Source: Nitrospirota bacterium
Lineage (GTDB): Bacteria > Nitrospirota > Thermodesulfovibrionia > Thermodesulfovibrionales > UBA6898
DNA: 64,000 nucleotides
Direction: 5' to 3'
NCBI GenBank assembly: GCA_021783515.1
Contig: JAJXTV010000013.1
Coordinates: forward strand, 31,948-95,947
The notes beneath the pieces are model-generated. The model made no database searches. It saw nothing but the letters and a program-made list of their open reading frames with translations, and was not told the DNA's origin. This document shows positions 9,150 through 16,974 of this stretch, piece after piece (position 1 is the stretch's first letter; every line of letters begins with the position of its first letter). Both the position numbers and the translations under genes were made by a program.

Positions 9150-9677
9150 ATGCGGCTTCTTTTCATCGGCGATTCACTGATAGAGTTTTTCGACTGGGAA
9201 ACGCGCTTTGCGGGACATGAAGTCTATAATTTCGGTGTCGCGGGAGAGACCGTAGAGGGGCTCTACCGAAGACTCCCGGCTATCGTTGCGAAGGTGCCTT
9301 TCCCCGACTTCGTCTTCGTCATGAGCGGCATCAACAACCTTGCCATGGAAGACAGTGGCTTTATCACTACATACGGCGCGGTCATCGAACGGCTGAGACA
9401 TGCCTGGCCGTCGGTCCGTATCTTCGTCCACAGTCTCCTGCCGGTGGGCACCCCTTTTCTTTCGAACGACGAGATCAGGGCAATGAACAGTCGCCTGCGC
9501 GCACTCGCGGAACAGGAACGGGCGGGATATGCTGACATCCATCCCCTGTTTCTCGACGAAAGCGGTGTCCCGAACGCATCGTGCCTTCTGGAGGACGGCG
9601 TCCACCTCAGCGACACGGGATACCGGCTCTGGTCGGCGAGGATAGAAGAGATCATTACGCGCACGATCGAAGGTTGA
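9150..9677 (+). CDS. SGNH/GDSL-family hydrolase
   Basis: A 175-residue cytoplasmic SGNH hydrolase. Block I is FIGDSL near the N-terminus, block II glycine occurs in NFGVAGET, block III is MSGINNLAM, and the catalytic Asp/His pair is in EDGVHLSDTGY. Such proteins are esterases, lipases or acyl-sugar deacetylases; substrate is not predictable. The open frame extends back to 9096 inside mtaD, but the ATG at 9150 follows AGGAAGG and gives the conserved MRLLFIGDSL start. Confidence 0.85.
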   Translation: MRLLFIGDSLIEFFDWETRFAGHEVYNFGVAGETVEGLYRRLPAIVAKVPFPDFVFVMSGINNLAMEDSGFITTYGAVIERLRHAWPSVRIFVHSLLPVGTPFLSNDEIRAMNSRLRALAEQERAGYADIHPLFLDESGVPNASCLLEDGVHLSDTGYRLWSARIEEIITRTIEG

Positions 9678-9812
9678 CCATATCGTTGCATAGCGGCGAT
9701 ATATATGCAGCAAAAGGGTTGAACGGCCCGGCCCTTGGGTTTTCAAAAAGATACCGGGATGTTGTAGATTACATCACTGAGTGAAGGTAGACCAGAAAAG
9801 GAGGCTGCGATT

Positions 9813-9992
9813 ATGAGCGTTCTGCCCCAGGGCGAACAACTGAGAAGGGCCATCAAATGGATATCAGACCGGCAACTGGAGGATCCGAAGGCGACGCTCC
9901 CTGCGCTGATCGGCGAGGCCTGCCTGAAATTCGATCTCTCCCCGAAAGACTCGGACCTGCTGGTGAACTTCTACGCCGAGCAAAAGAAGTGA
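9813..9992 (+). CDS. 59-aa hypothetical protein
   Basis: A 59-residue soluble protein preceded by AAAAGGAGG at ideal spacing. It is rich in charged helix-forming residues (GEQLRRAIKWISDRQ; LIGEACLKFDLSPKDSDLL). Codon use matches neighbouring genes. I recall similar 55-65-residue proteins in deltaproteobacterial genomes but no function. It follows the SGNH hydrolase by about 135 bases on the same strand. Confidence 0.7.
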   Translation: MSVLPQGEQLRRAIKWISDRQLEDPKATLPALIGEACLKFDLSPKDSDLLVNFYAEQKK

Positions 9993-10066
9993 AACAGGGA
10001 TAACGATTCTTCACCCGCCGGCCGGGCATTCTCCTTAACCTGCCGGGAGGACTGAAGCCCCCGCCG

Positions 10067-10657
10067 TTACAGGTCCCTCCTGCCTTCGAGCGCCTTCCCG
10101 AGAGTCACCTCGTCGGCGAACTCGATGTCGCTTCCCATGGGCAGGCCGTAGGCGATGCGCGTCACCCGCACCTGAAGCGGGGCAAGCACCTCTTTCACGT
10201 ATTGCGCGGTGATCTCGCCCTTGGTGTTGGGGTTGGTTGCCAGTATCACCTCTTCGATCCCCCCGCCCCTGACCCTGTCGACCAACTCCCCGATCCTCAG
10301 ACGGTCCGGCGTTACACCGTCTATCGGCGAGAGCGCGCCGAGCAAGACGTGATACAGACAGTGGAAGCTCTTTACCCGCTCCAGGACGAGGATATTGCTC
10401 GGCTCTTCGACGACGCAGATCCTGCTCCGGTCGCGCGACTCGTCGCTGCATATCTCGCAGAGGTCCTTCTCCGTGATATTGAAACAGTTCCGGCAGAACC
10501 TCGCCTTCTCCTTCACCCTCTCGATCGCCTTTGCGATCGAAAGGGCTTCGACCTCGGGCATCGAGAGGATAAAAAAGGCGAGCCGCTGGGCGGACTTTCT
10601 CCCGATGCCGGGCAGCCGCGTCAATTCAGTTACCAGATTCTCGATAATTCCATGCAT
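10067..10657 (-). CDS. recR: Recombination mediator RecR
   Basis: A 196-residue protein of the RecFOR pathway, which loads RecA at gaps. The N-terminal helix-hairpin-helix is LTRLPGIGRKSAQRLA. A C4 zinc finger follows (Cys55, 58, 67, 70: FCRNCFNITEKDLCEIC). The Toprim domain contains VVEEPSNILVLE and later TNPNTKGEITAQY. Length is normal. It sits downstream of dnaX and ybaB on the same strand, the common bacterial dnaX-ybaB-recR order, here interrupted by a palindromic repeat. Confidence 0.95.
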   Translation of the reverse strand: MHGIIENLVTELTRLPGIGRKSAQRLAFFILSMPEVEALSIAKAIERVKEKARFCRNCFNITEKDLCEICSDESRDRSRICVVEEPSNILVLERVKSFHCLYHVLLGALSPIDGVTPDRLRIGELVDRVRGGGIEEVILATNPNTKGEITAQYVKEVLAPLQVRVTRIAYGLPMGSDIEFADEVTLGKALEGRRDL

Positions 10658-10699
10658 TACACACTACCTGCCTGCCTCTGCAAATTCAAATACGGGAAA

Positions 10700-10858
10700 A
10701 AGGCGAATGTGCTGAAAAAGGTCCATAACCTGAGGCACCGCAACGCCCTGACGACTGACAATACCGTCCTTCCCATTTCATAAAACGGCACTGCCTCGTT
10801 TACGTGATCGCAAAACAATATCCGCCGAATTTATGGACTTTTTCAGCACATTCGCCTT
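10700..10858. repeat. MITE-like palindromic element with 28-29 bp terminal inverted repeats
   Basis: The left arm at 10700-10728 (starting AAGGCGAATGTGCTG) is the reverse complement of the right arm at 10831-10858 (ending CAGCACATTCGCCTT), differing only by one extra G. The arms enclose about 100 bases with no coding potential. It lies between recR and ybaB. A diverged copy of one arm occurs at 18729, so this is a dispersed repeat. Target duplications are not obvious. Confidence 0.75.
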
Positions 10859-10881
10859 CTCCTTTTGCGCGGCGACAAGGC

Positions 10882-11223
10882 CTATTTGCCGAACATGTTC
10901 CCGAGTCCGCCCATTCCCGGGATCTGCAGGCCGCCCGTCAGCCTCGACATATCCTCGTTCACAAGGTCACGCCCTCTCCTGAGCGCCTCGTTCACCGCGG
11001 CGAGGACGAGGTCCTGGAGCATCTCGACGTCTTCGGGGTTTACCACGTCTTTCTCTATCCTGATCGAGACGACCTCTCCGGCGCCGCTCGCCACCACCGC
11101 GACCATCCCGCCGCCCGACGTCGCCTCGACCGTCTTTTTCTTCGCCTCCTCCTGCGCCCGCATCATCTCTTCCTGCAGTTTCTGCGCCTGGCGCATCAAA
11201 TCTCCCAACATCTTCTTTGACAT
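10882..11223 (-). CDS. ybaB: YbaB/EbfC family nucleoid-associated protein
   Basis: A 113-residue protein that binds DNA as a dimer and is usually encoded between dnaX and recR. The N-terminal helix (MSKKMLGDLMRQAQKLQEEM) and the VEATSGGGMVAVVASG core are typical. The start at 11223 has GGAGG five bases upstream, preferable to the longer frame starting at 11250. The gene begins 2 bases after the dnaX stop, indicating translational coupling. Confidence 0.93.
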   Translation of the reverse strand: MSKKMLGDLMRQAQKLQEEMMRAQEEAKKKTVEATSGGGMVAVVASGAGEVVSIRIEKDVVNPEDVEMLQDLVLAAVNEALRRGRDLVNEDMSRLTGGLQIPGMGGLGNMFGK

Positions 11224-11224
11224 G

Positions 11225-12964
11225 CTATCCTCCGTTCTGTGTAGTGTCACTGCCCTCGGCGGGGGTCACATCCACGATCCTTCCCTCGAAAAGCTCCAGC
11301 GCCTCCTTGATCAGGGGCTCGTCCCGCACCTTCTCCTTGAGGTCTTTCTTCCTCACGCTTTTCTTGTTCGCCGTCGCCAGTTTTATCCTGAGCTTTCTGC
11401 CGGCCTCTCCGGAAAGAATGCCCTCTACGGTCTTCAGTTCCTTTCTGATCGATTCCTCAAAGAGCGCCTGACCTCCGTTGAGGGTAAGCAGAAGCTCTCC
11501 CCCCCGGATTTCCGCCTCCGCCTGCGCAAGCTTCGACGCAAGCCGGTGCTCCACCTTCGAAAGCGTCCTTTGCCATATGTCCCGCTCGTCGTCCGCAGCC
11601 CCGCTTCCCGCCTCCCCGCTGTCGTCCGCGGCGGAGGCCTCGGCGGCGTCTTCTCCGGTCATCGTCCCCGCAGGCATCCCGACATCTTCGCCGTCCGCTT
11701 CTTCCGGCGGCTCCTCCGTTATCGCGACATCCTCCGTCTGCTGCTCCTGCGCAGCCGCCTCCGGCTTCGAACGAGATTCGACTTTCTCCCTCTTCGTTTC
11801 CGGAAGCTTCGTCCGCGCGGCAGGAGGCCGTCCGGCAAGGCGATTGATATTTTCGATAACTTCGCCTATCGGCTTCAGCGCGCTGAGGAAACTCGCCCTG
11901 ATCAGCGCCATTTCGAAGGCAAGACGGGGAGACGAAGAACTCCTCACCTCGGCCTCCGACTTCATGATCTCCGAAAGCATCAGCGTCAGCTGTTCCTCCG
12001 AGGAAGCCGACACGATTTCAGCAACCGCCTCGATCTCTTCCGGGGCCATATCGAGCACCTCCTGCGGCTTCTTCAGAACACTCGCCACGAGAAGGTCCCG
12101 GAAAAACTGGGTCAGCTCTTTTGAAAAAGACCTGATGTCGGTCCCCTGTTCCACGAGGTCCTCGACCGCCCCGAGTATCCCGGCCCTGTCGCCGTCGATG
12201 AGCGCCCGGGAGATCTTCGCCAGGAACCCGAAATCGGCGATGCCGAGAAGTCCCTTGACGCTCTCTTCGGTCACCTCCGCGGAAAAAGCCGACACCTGGT
12301 CGAGTATCGTGAGGGAGTCCCGCATGCTGCCGTCGGCGGCGCGCGCGACGAGTCCGAGCGCCGCAGGGGAAATACCAATCCCCTCCGCCTCCGCGATCCC
12401 TTTCAGCCTGCCCCTGATCACGTTGCTCGAGATCCTCCGAAAAGGCATATGCTGGCACCGGGAAAGCACGGTAGCGGGGATCTTCTTCATCTCGGTCGTC
12501 GCGAGGACGAAAATGACATGCGCCGGCGGCTCTTCCAGCGTCTTCAGCAGTGCGTTAAAAGCGGAGCCGGAAAGCATATGGACCTCGTCGATGATGTACA
12601 CCTTGTATCTGCCGCCGGAGGGGGCGTACTTGACCCGTTCCCTGAGGTCCCTGATATCATCGACGCTGTTATTTGACGCGCCGTCGATCTCGCTCACGTC
12701 GACGGAAGACCCGTCGGTGATCGCCGCGCAGGATGCGCAAACGCCGCACGGCGACGGAGTCGGCCCTTCCTGGCAGTTGAGCGCCTTGGCGAGGATCCGC
12801 GCCGAAGACGTCTTTCCCACCCCGCGGGGACCCGAGAAGATGTAGGCGTGAGCGATCTTCCCCTGCGCGATCGCATTCTTCAGAATGCGCGTAATCGGCT
12901 CCTGGCCGACAAGGTCGTCAAACCCTTTCGGCCTCCATTTTCTTGCTAATACGAGGTAGCCCAT
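11225..12964 (-). CDS. dnaX: DNA polymerase III subunit gamma/tau
   Basis: A 579-residue clamp-loader ATPase. Walker A is GPRGVGKT (about residue 46), a zinc module with four cysteines follows (LNCQEGPTPSPCGVCASC), then Walker B YIIDEVHMLS and the SRC sensor motif LSRCQHMPFR. After about residue 375 comes a charged, low-complexity linker and a C-terminal domain as in tau. I did not find a clear programmed-frameshift signal, so separate gamma production is not established. It is first in the dnaX-ybaB unit; the SRP RNA lies just upstream. Confidence 0.95.
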   Translation of the reverse strand: MGYLVLARKWRPKGFDDLVGQEPITRILKNAIAQGKIAHAYIFSGPRGVGKTSSARILAKALNCQEGPTPSPCGVCASCAAITDGSSVDVSEIDGASNNSVDDIRDLRERVKYAPSGGRYKVYIIDEVHMLSGSAFNALLKTLEEPPAHVIFVLATTEMKKIPATVLSRCQHMPFRRISSNVIRGRLKGIAEAEGIGISPAALGLVARAADGSMRDSLTILDQVSAFSAEVTEESVKGLLGIADFGFLAKISRALIDGDRAGILGAVEDLVEQGTDIRSFSKELTQFFRDLLVASVLKKPQEVLDMAPEEIEAVAEIVSASSEEQLTLMLSEIMKSEAEVRSSSSPRLAFEMALIRASFLSALKPIGEVIENINRLAGRPPAARTKLPETKREKVESRSKPEAAAQEQQTEDVAITEEPPEEADGEDVGMPAGTMTGEDAAEASAADDSGEAGSGAADDERDIWQRTLSKVEHRLASKLAQAEAEIRGGELLLTLNGGQALFEESIRKELKTVEGILSGEAGRKLRIKLATANKKSVRKKDLKEKVRDEPLIKEALELFEGRIVDVTPAEGSDTTQNGG

Positions 12965-13051
12965 ATCCGGAAACTGCGCGTGAGACAGAACGGATGCGGA
13001 TTAAGCCCGTCATCTCCTCCCGTTCTTTGTCCCCGGCAATGCGTCCTTTTT

Positions 13052-13163
13052 GCAGCCCGCGAGCGACTTGCTGCGGCACACAGAAAAAAATGCTTATCGC
13101 TGCTTCCTTCCGGACCTGACGAGATTCACACCTTTCTGTTGCGCAGGGCCGCCCGTAGACTGC
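13052..13163 (-). ncRNA. ffs: Signal recognition particle RNA (small, 4.5S type)
   Basis: On the minus strand the universally conserved SRP core GTCAGGTCCGGAAGGAAGCA is present, with the GGAA tetraloop. Flanking bases pair into a long helix: CAGAAA with TTTCTG, CTGCG with CGCAG, and the ends GCAG with CTGC. The length is about 112 bases, like the short bacterial form. Its location directly upstream of dnaX on the same strand is a common arrangement. Exact ends are estimated from pairing. Confidence 0.9.
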
Positions 13164-13210
13164 AAAAAAAACGCGCCCTCGTCATACTCCCCCTTCTTAC
13201 GGAGTATGAC
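13164..13210 (-). terminator. Possible terminator upstream of the SRP RNA
   Basis: A perfect 10-pair stem GTCATACTCC/GGAGTATGAC (13181-13190 with 13201-13210) lies between the OmpA-like gene and ffs. On the minus strand eight T residues follow, but after a nine-base gap, so efficiency as an intrinsic terminator is uncertain. Confidence 0.4.
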
Positions 13211-13274
13211 CCCGAGAAACAGTTTTTTATTTTAGCATATCTCCTCCGCCATTGGGCACTGTCCCGAGACCGGC

Positions 13275-13919
13275 CTAGTTCACGTATTTCCTCAAGCGCT
13301 GAAGTACCTCGATATGAAGCTGCTCGCTCGGCACGATCCTGAACTCTATTCTGTTCTCCTCGCCCGTCCCGGGAGCTGCCGGCATGGACGCCGACGCAAA
13401 GTAAGGCGCGTATCTCCCTTGCAGAAGGGGCTCGGCATTGTACAGCGCCTCGAGGACCTTTTCCGCCCGCGCCTCCGACGCCAGCCTCATCTGACCGTTC
13501 GCCCGCGTGTCTTCGCCCAAAGGGTACCGGGCCAGGACCAGCACCATATCCGAGTGAGAACGGAGGTAATCGTTGTCCAGCGTCGAAAGAAGCACCCTGC
13601 CCAGTTTCTTCATCACCTGGGAGGAGGAAGCGTCCGGGCGCCCGTCCCTGGGGAAAAGCACGGCGGTATCGACGACGATCGAGCCCATCGCAAATCTGAT
13701 CCCCCGGATGCCGGCCGGACCGAACTCTTTCTTCAGCAGGGAGTTGATCGCATCGGTAAATTCGCTTCTCGGCTGCGATATGGCGAGCGCGGGCTCGAGA
13801 AACCGCTGGATCTTCACCGCTCGATAATAGAGGAGCCCTCCCAGAAACATGACCCCCGCAAGCATGACCATCATGAGCGGACCCGGCGGCAGGATACATC
13901 TCCTCAATCCGCTCCTCAT
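13275..13919 (-). CDS. Membrane-anchored OmpA/MotB-like C-terminal domain protein
   Basis: A 214-residue protein. One membrane segment lies at about residues 14-32 (GPLMMVMLAGVMFLGGLLYY). The periplasmic part has features of an OmpA-like domain: VDTAVLFPRDGR, HSDMVLVLARYPLG, RLASEARAEKVLEALY and IEFRIVPS. The usual peptidoglycan-binding NxxL..R motif is only loosely recognisable. The stop codon of the upstream response-regulator gene overlaps its start by one base, so the two are coupled. It may link envelope state to the two-component genes; this is inference. Confidence 0.65.
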   Translation of the reverse strand: MRSGLRRCILPPGPLMMVMLAGVMFLGGLLYYRAVKIQRFLEPALAISQPRSEFTDAINSLLKKEFGPAGIRGIRFAMGSIVVDTAVLFPRDGRPDASSSQVMKKLGRVLLSTLDNDYLRSHSDMVLVLARYPLGEDTRANGQMRLASEARAEKVLEALYNAEPLLQGRYAPYFASASMPAAPGTGEENRIEFRIVPSEQLHIEVLQRLRKYVN

Positions 13920-14806
13920 CAGAACCTAGCCTCGAGCAGCCGCAGGCTCTTGACGGCCGAGTCGAAATCCTGCTCCGACATCTGGCTGGGATGATGGATG
14001 GCCTTGTTTCTGAGTCTCAGCACCTGCTGGAAGAGTCCCTTCTTGAACTCTCCGATGCGATGGGTCCTCTCCAGTTCCTTCAGGCACTCATAGAGCCCCG
14101 GAGAGGAATGCCCGAGCACCTTCTTCGTAAACGTCCGCAGCCGGGTCTCCAGGTGATGGCCGAGCACGAGTGACGCCACCACCGTCTCGCCTCTCCGGTA
14201 AAATTCCTTCGCCTGCTCCGCCGAGACGGCCCCCCTGAAGATATTGATATTCTCGCCCGACTCCGCCTCGCCGGGTGCCAGCTTCTGGATCCTCTGGTAT
14301 ACCTCGAGGCATTTGTCCAGTTCGTCCTTCTCAAGATAGGATTCGGCAAGGAGGAAGAGGTCCCTGATCTTGTCGGAAACGCCCTTCTGTCCCGACGCAA
14401 ACGCATATGCCCGGCGCAGCGCCTCCTTCTTGTCGTCCTTCTTGTCGAGCACGTCGAAATGCCTCGCCCACCGCTTGCTTTTCAGGACGTTGTCTTTCGT
14501 GAACCTGAAGAGCCTTTCGGAGACCTCACCTTTGTTCAGCTTCCCGCTCACCACAATGAGGTTGAGGGTAGGATAGCTCTCGAAGATCTCCGGCAGGTCG
14601 TCTATCCCTTCGTTCATGCGGTCGAACTCGATATCAAGCGTCATCAGGTCGAACAGCTGGTTCTTCAGGATCTCCTTCGCCTGCTTCATGCTCACCGCCT
14701 CGTAAAAGCGCAGGTCCTCCTCCTCATGTCCGAGCGCCCGCTCGATCTCGAGCTTCAGGAGCTCACGGTCTTCATAGTCGTCGTCGGCGATCAGGACCTT
14801 AAACAT
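13919..14806 (-). CDS. Atypical response regulator with C-terminal HEPN-like domain
   Basis: A 295-residue protein starting at the ATG 14806, eight bases inside the end of the kinase gene. Residues 1-125 form a receiver: acidic pocket D8-D10, phosphoacceptor D58 in LMTLDIEF, S87 and K109. The middle (about 135-200) is helical with a TPR-like segment (DELDKCLEVYQRIQKLAPGE). The C-terminal 90 residues contain LGHHLETRLRTF and the HEPN signature R-x4-H at Arg266/His271 (RNKAIHHP). HEPN domains are often ribonucleases; here that activity is untested. No DNA-binding domain is present, so output is likely not transcription. Partner kinase is the overlapping gene. Confidence 0.75.
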   Translation of the reverse strand: MFKVLIADDDYEDRELLKLEIERALGHEEEDLRFYEAVSMKQAKEILKNQLFDLMTLDIEFDRMNEGIDDLPEIFESYPTLNLIVVSGKLNKGEVSERLFRFTKDNVLKSKRWARHFDVLDKKDDKKEALRRAYAFASGQKGVSDKIRDLFLLAESYLEKDELDKCLEVYQRIQKLAPGEAESGENINIFRGAVSAEQAKEFYRRGETVVASLVLGHHLETRLRTFTKKVLGHSSPGLYECLKELERTHRIGEFKKGLFQQVLRLRNKAIHHPSQMSEQDFDSAVKSLRLLEARF

Positions 14807-15845
14807 ACAGCGACTCTTCCACATAGGGGAGATTGATAATAATTTCGGTGCCGCCCCCCGGCTTTGTATACTCTTTCCCGACCCTGATCTTACCGGCATG
14901 AAGACCGACCACATACTTGGCGAAATAGAGTCCTTCGCCCCATCCCCCCGCGGAACCTTTTCCCTTGTAAAAACAAAGGTCCGCCTGCAGGTCGTCCATC
15001 CCCTCCCCCTCGTCCCTGAACGAGAGGGAGACATACCTCCGAATTCCGTCGAAATCGACCGCGCACACGATCCCGATGCGGGCGCGCTGCTGTTGCGGCT
15101 TCTTGTACTTGATAGCGTTATCGACAAGGTTCTCGAAGACCGTCCTCAGAAGGGTCTGGGAAGCGTATATCACCGGCGGCCTCATCTGCGGTTCCTTCCG
15201 GAAGGAGACCTCTGCCAGGTCGCCAAACTGCTGCGCCAGCGCCGAAAGCATCGCATTAAGATCGACCATCGTGAAATCCACAAGCCCTGCCTCCCGTTCG
15301 TCCGAAATCTTCTTGAAGATGTCGATGTCCGCAAAGAGCTTTTCGAATGTGCCGTCGATACGCGTTTTGGCGTCGTCGGGAAGGCCGGACAACAGATCGA
15401 TCCTCCGTTTGATCCGCCCCAGGTTGTTCTTGAACTCGTGCCCGATCGTGGCCGAGATATACCGGATGAACTCATTTCTTCTCGCGATCTCGCGGTTCTT
15501 CAGCAGGAGGAGCCGGTTTTCGTGGGTCTTCCTCTGTCTCTGCTGATAGACGAGCGTCAGGTAGACGCTGAAAAGCGCAAAGGAACCCGCGAGCACCGCC
15601 AGCGAGTAGCCGGCCACGCGGTTTGAGGAATCCACGAGCCCCTGCATGATCGAAAGCCGCTCGCCCAAGGTGGAAGTGGGCGGGATCTTCCCGAGTCCCT
15701 TCCAGGGCATCAGCACCGGCAGGATGCGGTCGAAGGGGGGAAAGAACCGCTCAAAGTAAACCATGCCTGCGATGAGCCAGACGACCGCAGTGAGGAAAAG
15801 CATCGCGACATACCGCGCGAAGACGAAGGCGAAAGAGCGGGTCAT
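14799..15845 (-). CDS. Membrane histidine kinase, partner of the receiver-HEPN protein
   Basis: A 348-residue kinase starting at the ATG 15845; the TTG six bases earlier is less likely. Two membrane helices (about residues 10-30 and 80-100) flank a small periplasmic segment. A coiled linker leads to the dimerisation helix with H136 in IGHEFKNNLGRIKRRI; the H-box has N-N in place of the usual P. The ATPase domain has an N-box (ENLVDNAIKYKK), G1 (FRDEGEGMDDL) and G2 (GGWGEGLYFAKYVVG). It overlaps the downstream regulator gene by eight bases, so the pair is surely functional together. The signal sensed is unknown. Confidence 0.85.
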   Translation of the reverse strand: MTRSFAFVFARYVAMLFLTAVVWLIAGMVYFERFFPPFDRILPVLMPWKGLGKIPPTSTLGERLSIMQGLVDSSNRVAGYSLAVLAGSFALFSVYLTLVYQQRQRKTHENRLLLLKNREIARRNEFIRYISATIGHEFKNNLGRIKRRIDLLSGLPDDAKTRIDGTFEKLFADIDIFKKISDEREAGLVDFTMVDLNAMLSALAQQFGDLAEVSFRKEPQMRPPVIYASQTLLRTVFENLVDNAIKYKKPQQQRARIGIVCAVDFDGIRRYVSLSFRDEGEGMDDLQADLCFYKGKGSAGGWGEGLYFAKYVVGLHAGKIRVGKEYTKPGGGTEIIINLPYVEESLYV

Positions 15846-15853
15846 ACTCAATT

Positions 15854-16936
15854 CTACCTAATAGCGGCGGGCTTTTTCATCCGGACGGGCAGCGCCCCCC
15901 CCGAAGGAGGCATCCCGCAGATCAGCCTCGCCAGTTTTACGTTCTTGTCATGCGCCAGAACGGACATCCTCAGCAGCGGGGCATCAGAGTCCTCTGCAGG
16001 GCGGTACTCGCGAACGATGAAGCCGGCCCTGAGCAGGCAGGAGGAAAACTGTTCGCACCACCCCTTAAATCCGAGAAGATATACATTGGCGTCCGAATCG
16101 AAAAAGGTGATGCGTCCGTCCCTCCCGAACGCCCGTGAGAGGAGGAGTTTTTCCTCGTCAAGCAAGCGCTTCACCTCTGTCTTATACGCCCCGTCGCTCA
16201 GCGCCGCTTTCGCCGCCTCGACCGAAAGCCTGTTCGGCGCGCTGCATCTTCTTGTCCTCATCCCGGCGATCGTCTCCGCCCCCGAGACCGCGTAGGCAAG
16301 CTCGAGCCCGGCCAGCCCGTAATAACTCGCGGTAGTGCGCAGTGTGGTGACATTCTTTCCCTGCGCGGCGATTCCTTCCCGTCCGGTAAACTCCATGAGC
16401 GTTTCGTCGATGACGAGCTCCAGCTTCCCCTTGCCCGCCATGTCGCGCAGTCCCGTCAGCACGCCATCCCCGAGCAATCTTCCGGTCACCCGATCGGGAT
16501 TCGATACGATCACCACGTCCGCCTCCCCGGCGGCCCTCATCAATTCGTCGGGCCCTGCGGCAAAAAAAGGGGCCTCCCCCGAAACGAGGTAACGCGGCTT
16601 TATCGACGCTCCCGGCGTCTCCTCGCCGTAGAGTCCCGGCAACGCACCCGCGACCAGGACTTTTTTCGGCCCGCGGGATGCAAGGAGAGCTCCCGAAAGC
16701 TCCCTCAGCGAATTCGCAAAAAGGAGGCTCCCCGCAGGGACACCGTATTTCGAGAAGAAAAACCGTTCAAGCCTCCTCACGGCGTCGTCGGCAGAAACAC
16801 CTATCTCCTTGATCGCCTTCCGCAGGGCTGTCTTGACCCTCCGAGAAGGGCCGAGGGGACATACTCCGGCGCTCACGTCGATGATCCTGCCCCTGCCCGC
16901 AACCGGCCTTCCGTTCGTCATCTCGTTGTCCTTCAA
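15854..16936 (-). CDS. HisC/CobD-like aminotransferase-fold protein lacking the PLP lysine
   Basis: A 360-residue fold-type I PLP-family protein nearest to histidinol-phosphate aminotransferase and threonine-phosphate decarboxylase. The NPxxxTG loop (SNPDRVTGRLL, N146) and the cofactor-nitrogen aspartate (VIDETLMEF, D177) are kept. The usual S/T-x-x-K-x-x-G-L-x-G-L-R motif reads LRTTASYYGLAGLELAYA: the Schiff-base lysine is Ser204 and the later phosphate-binding arginine is Glu212. Translation directly from the bases confirms this. It is therefore unlikely to be a normal PLP enzyme, and may have a binding or regulatory role. It lies nine bases upstream of the kinase ATG and probably heads that operon. 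Confidence 0.75.
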   Translation of the reverse strand: MKDNEMTNGRPVAGRGRIIDVSAGVCPLGPSRRVKTALRKAIKEIGVSADDAVRRLERFFFSKYGVPAGSLLFANSLRELSGALLASRGPKKVLVAGALPGLYGEETPGASIKPRYLVSGEAPFFAAGPDELMRAAGEADVVIVSNPDRVTGRLLGDGVLTGLRDMAGKGKLELVIDETLMEFTGREGIAAQGKNVTTLRTTASYYGLAGLELAYAVSGAETIAGMRTRRCSAPNRLSVEAAKAALSDGAYKTEVKRLLDEEKLLLSRAFGRDGRITFFDSDANVYLLGFKGWCEQFSSCLLRAGFIVREYRPAEDSDAPLLRMSVLAHDKNVKLARLICGMPPSGGALPVRMKKPAAIR

Positions 16937-16974
16937 CTCTCCTCCGTCCGTAAAGTGGAGTTATTATATCATCA

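Noticed and set aside
13919..15127. 402-residue form of the receiver-HEPN protein
   Set aside because: Its first 107 codons are the kinase gene in another frame; the receiver starts at ATG 14806.
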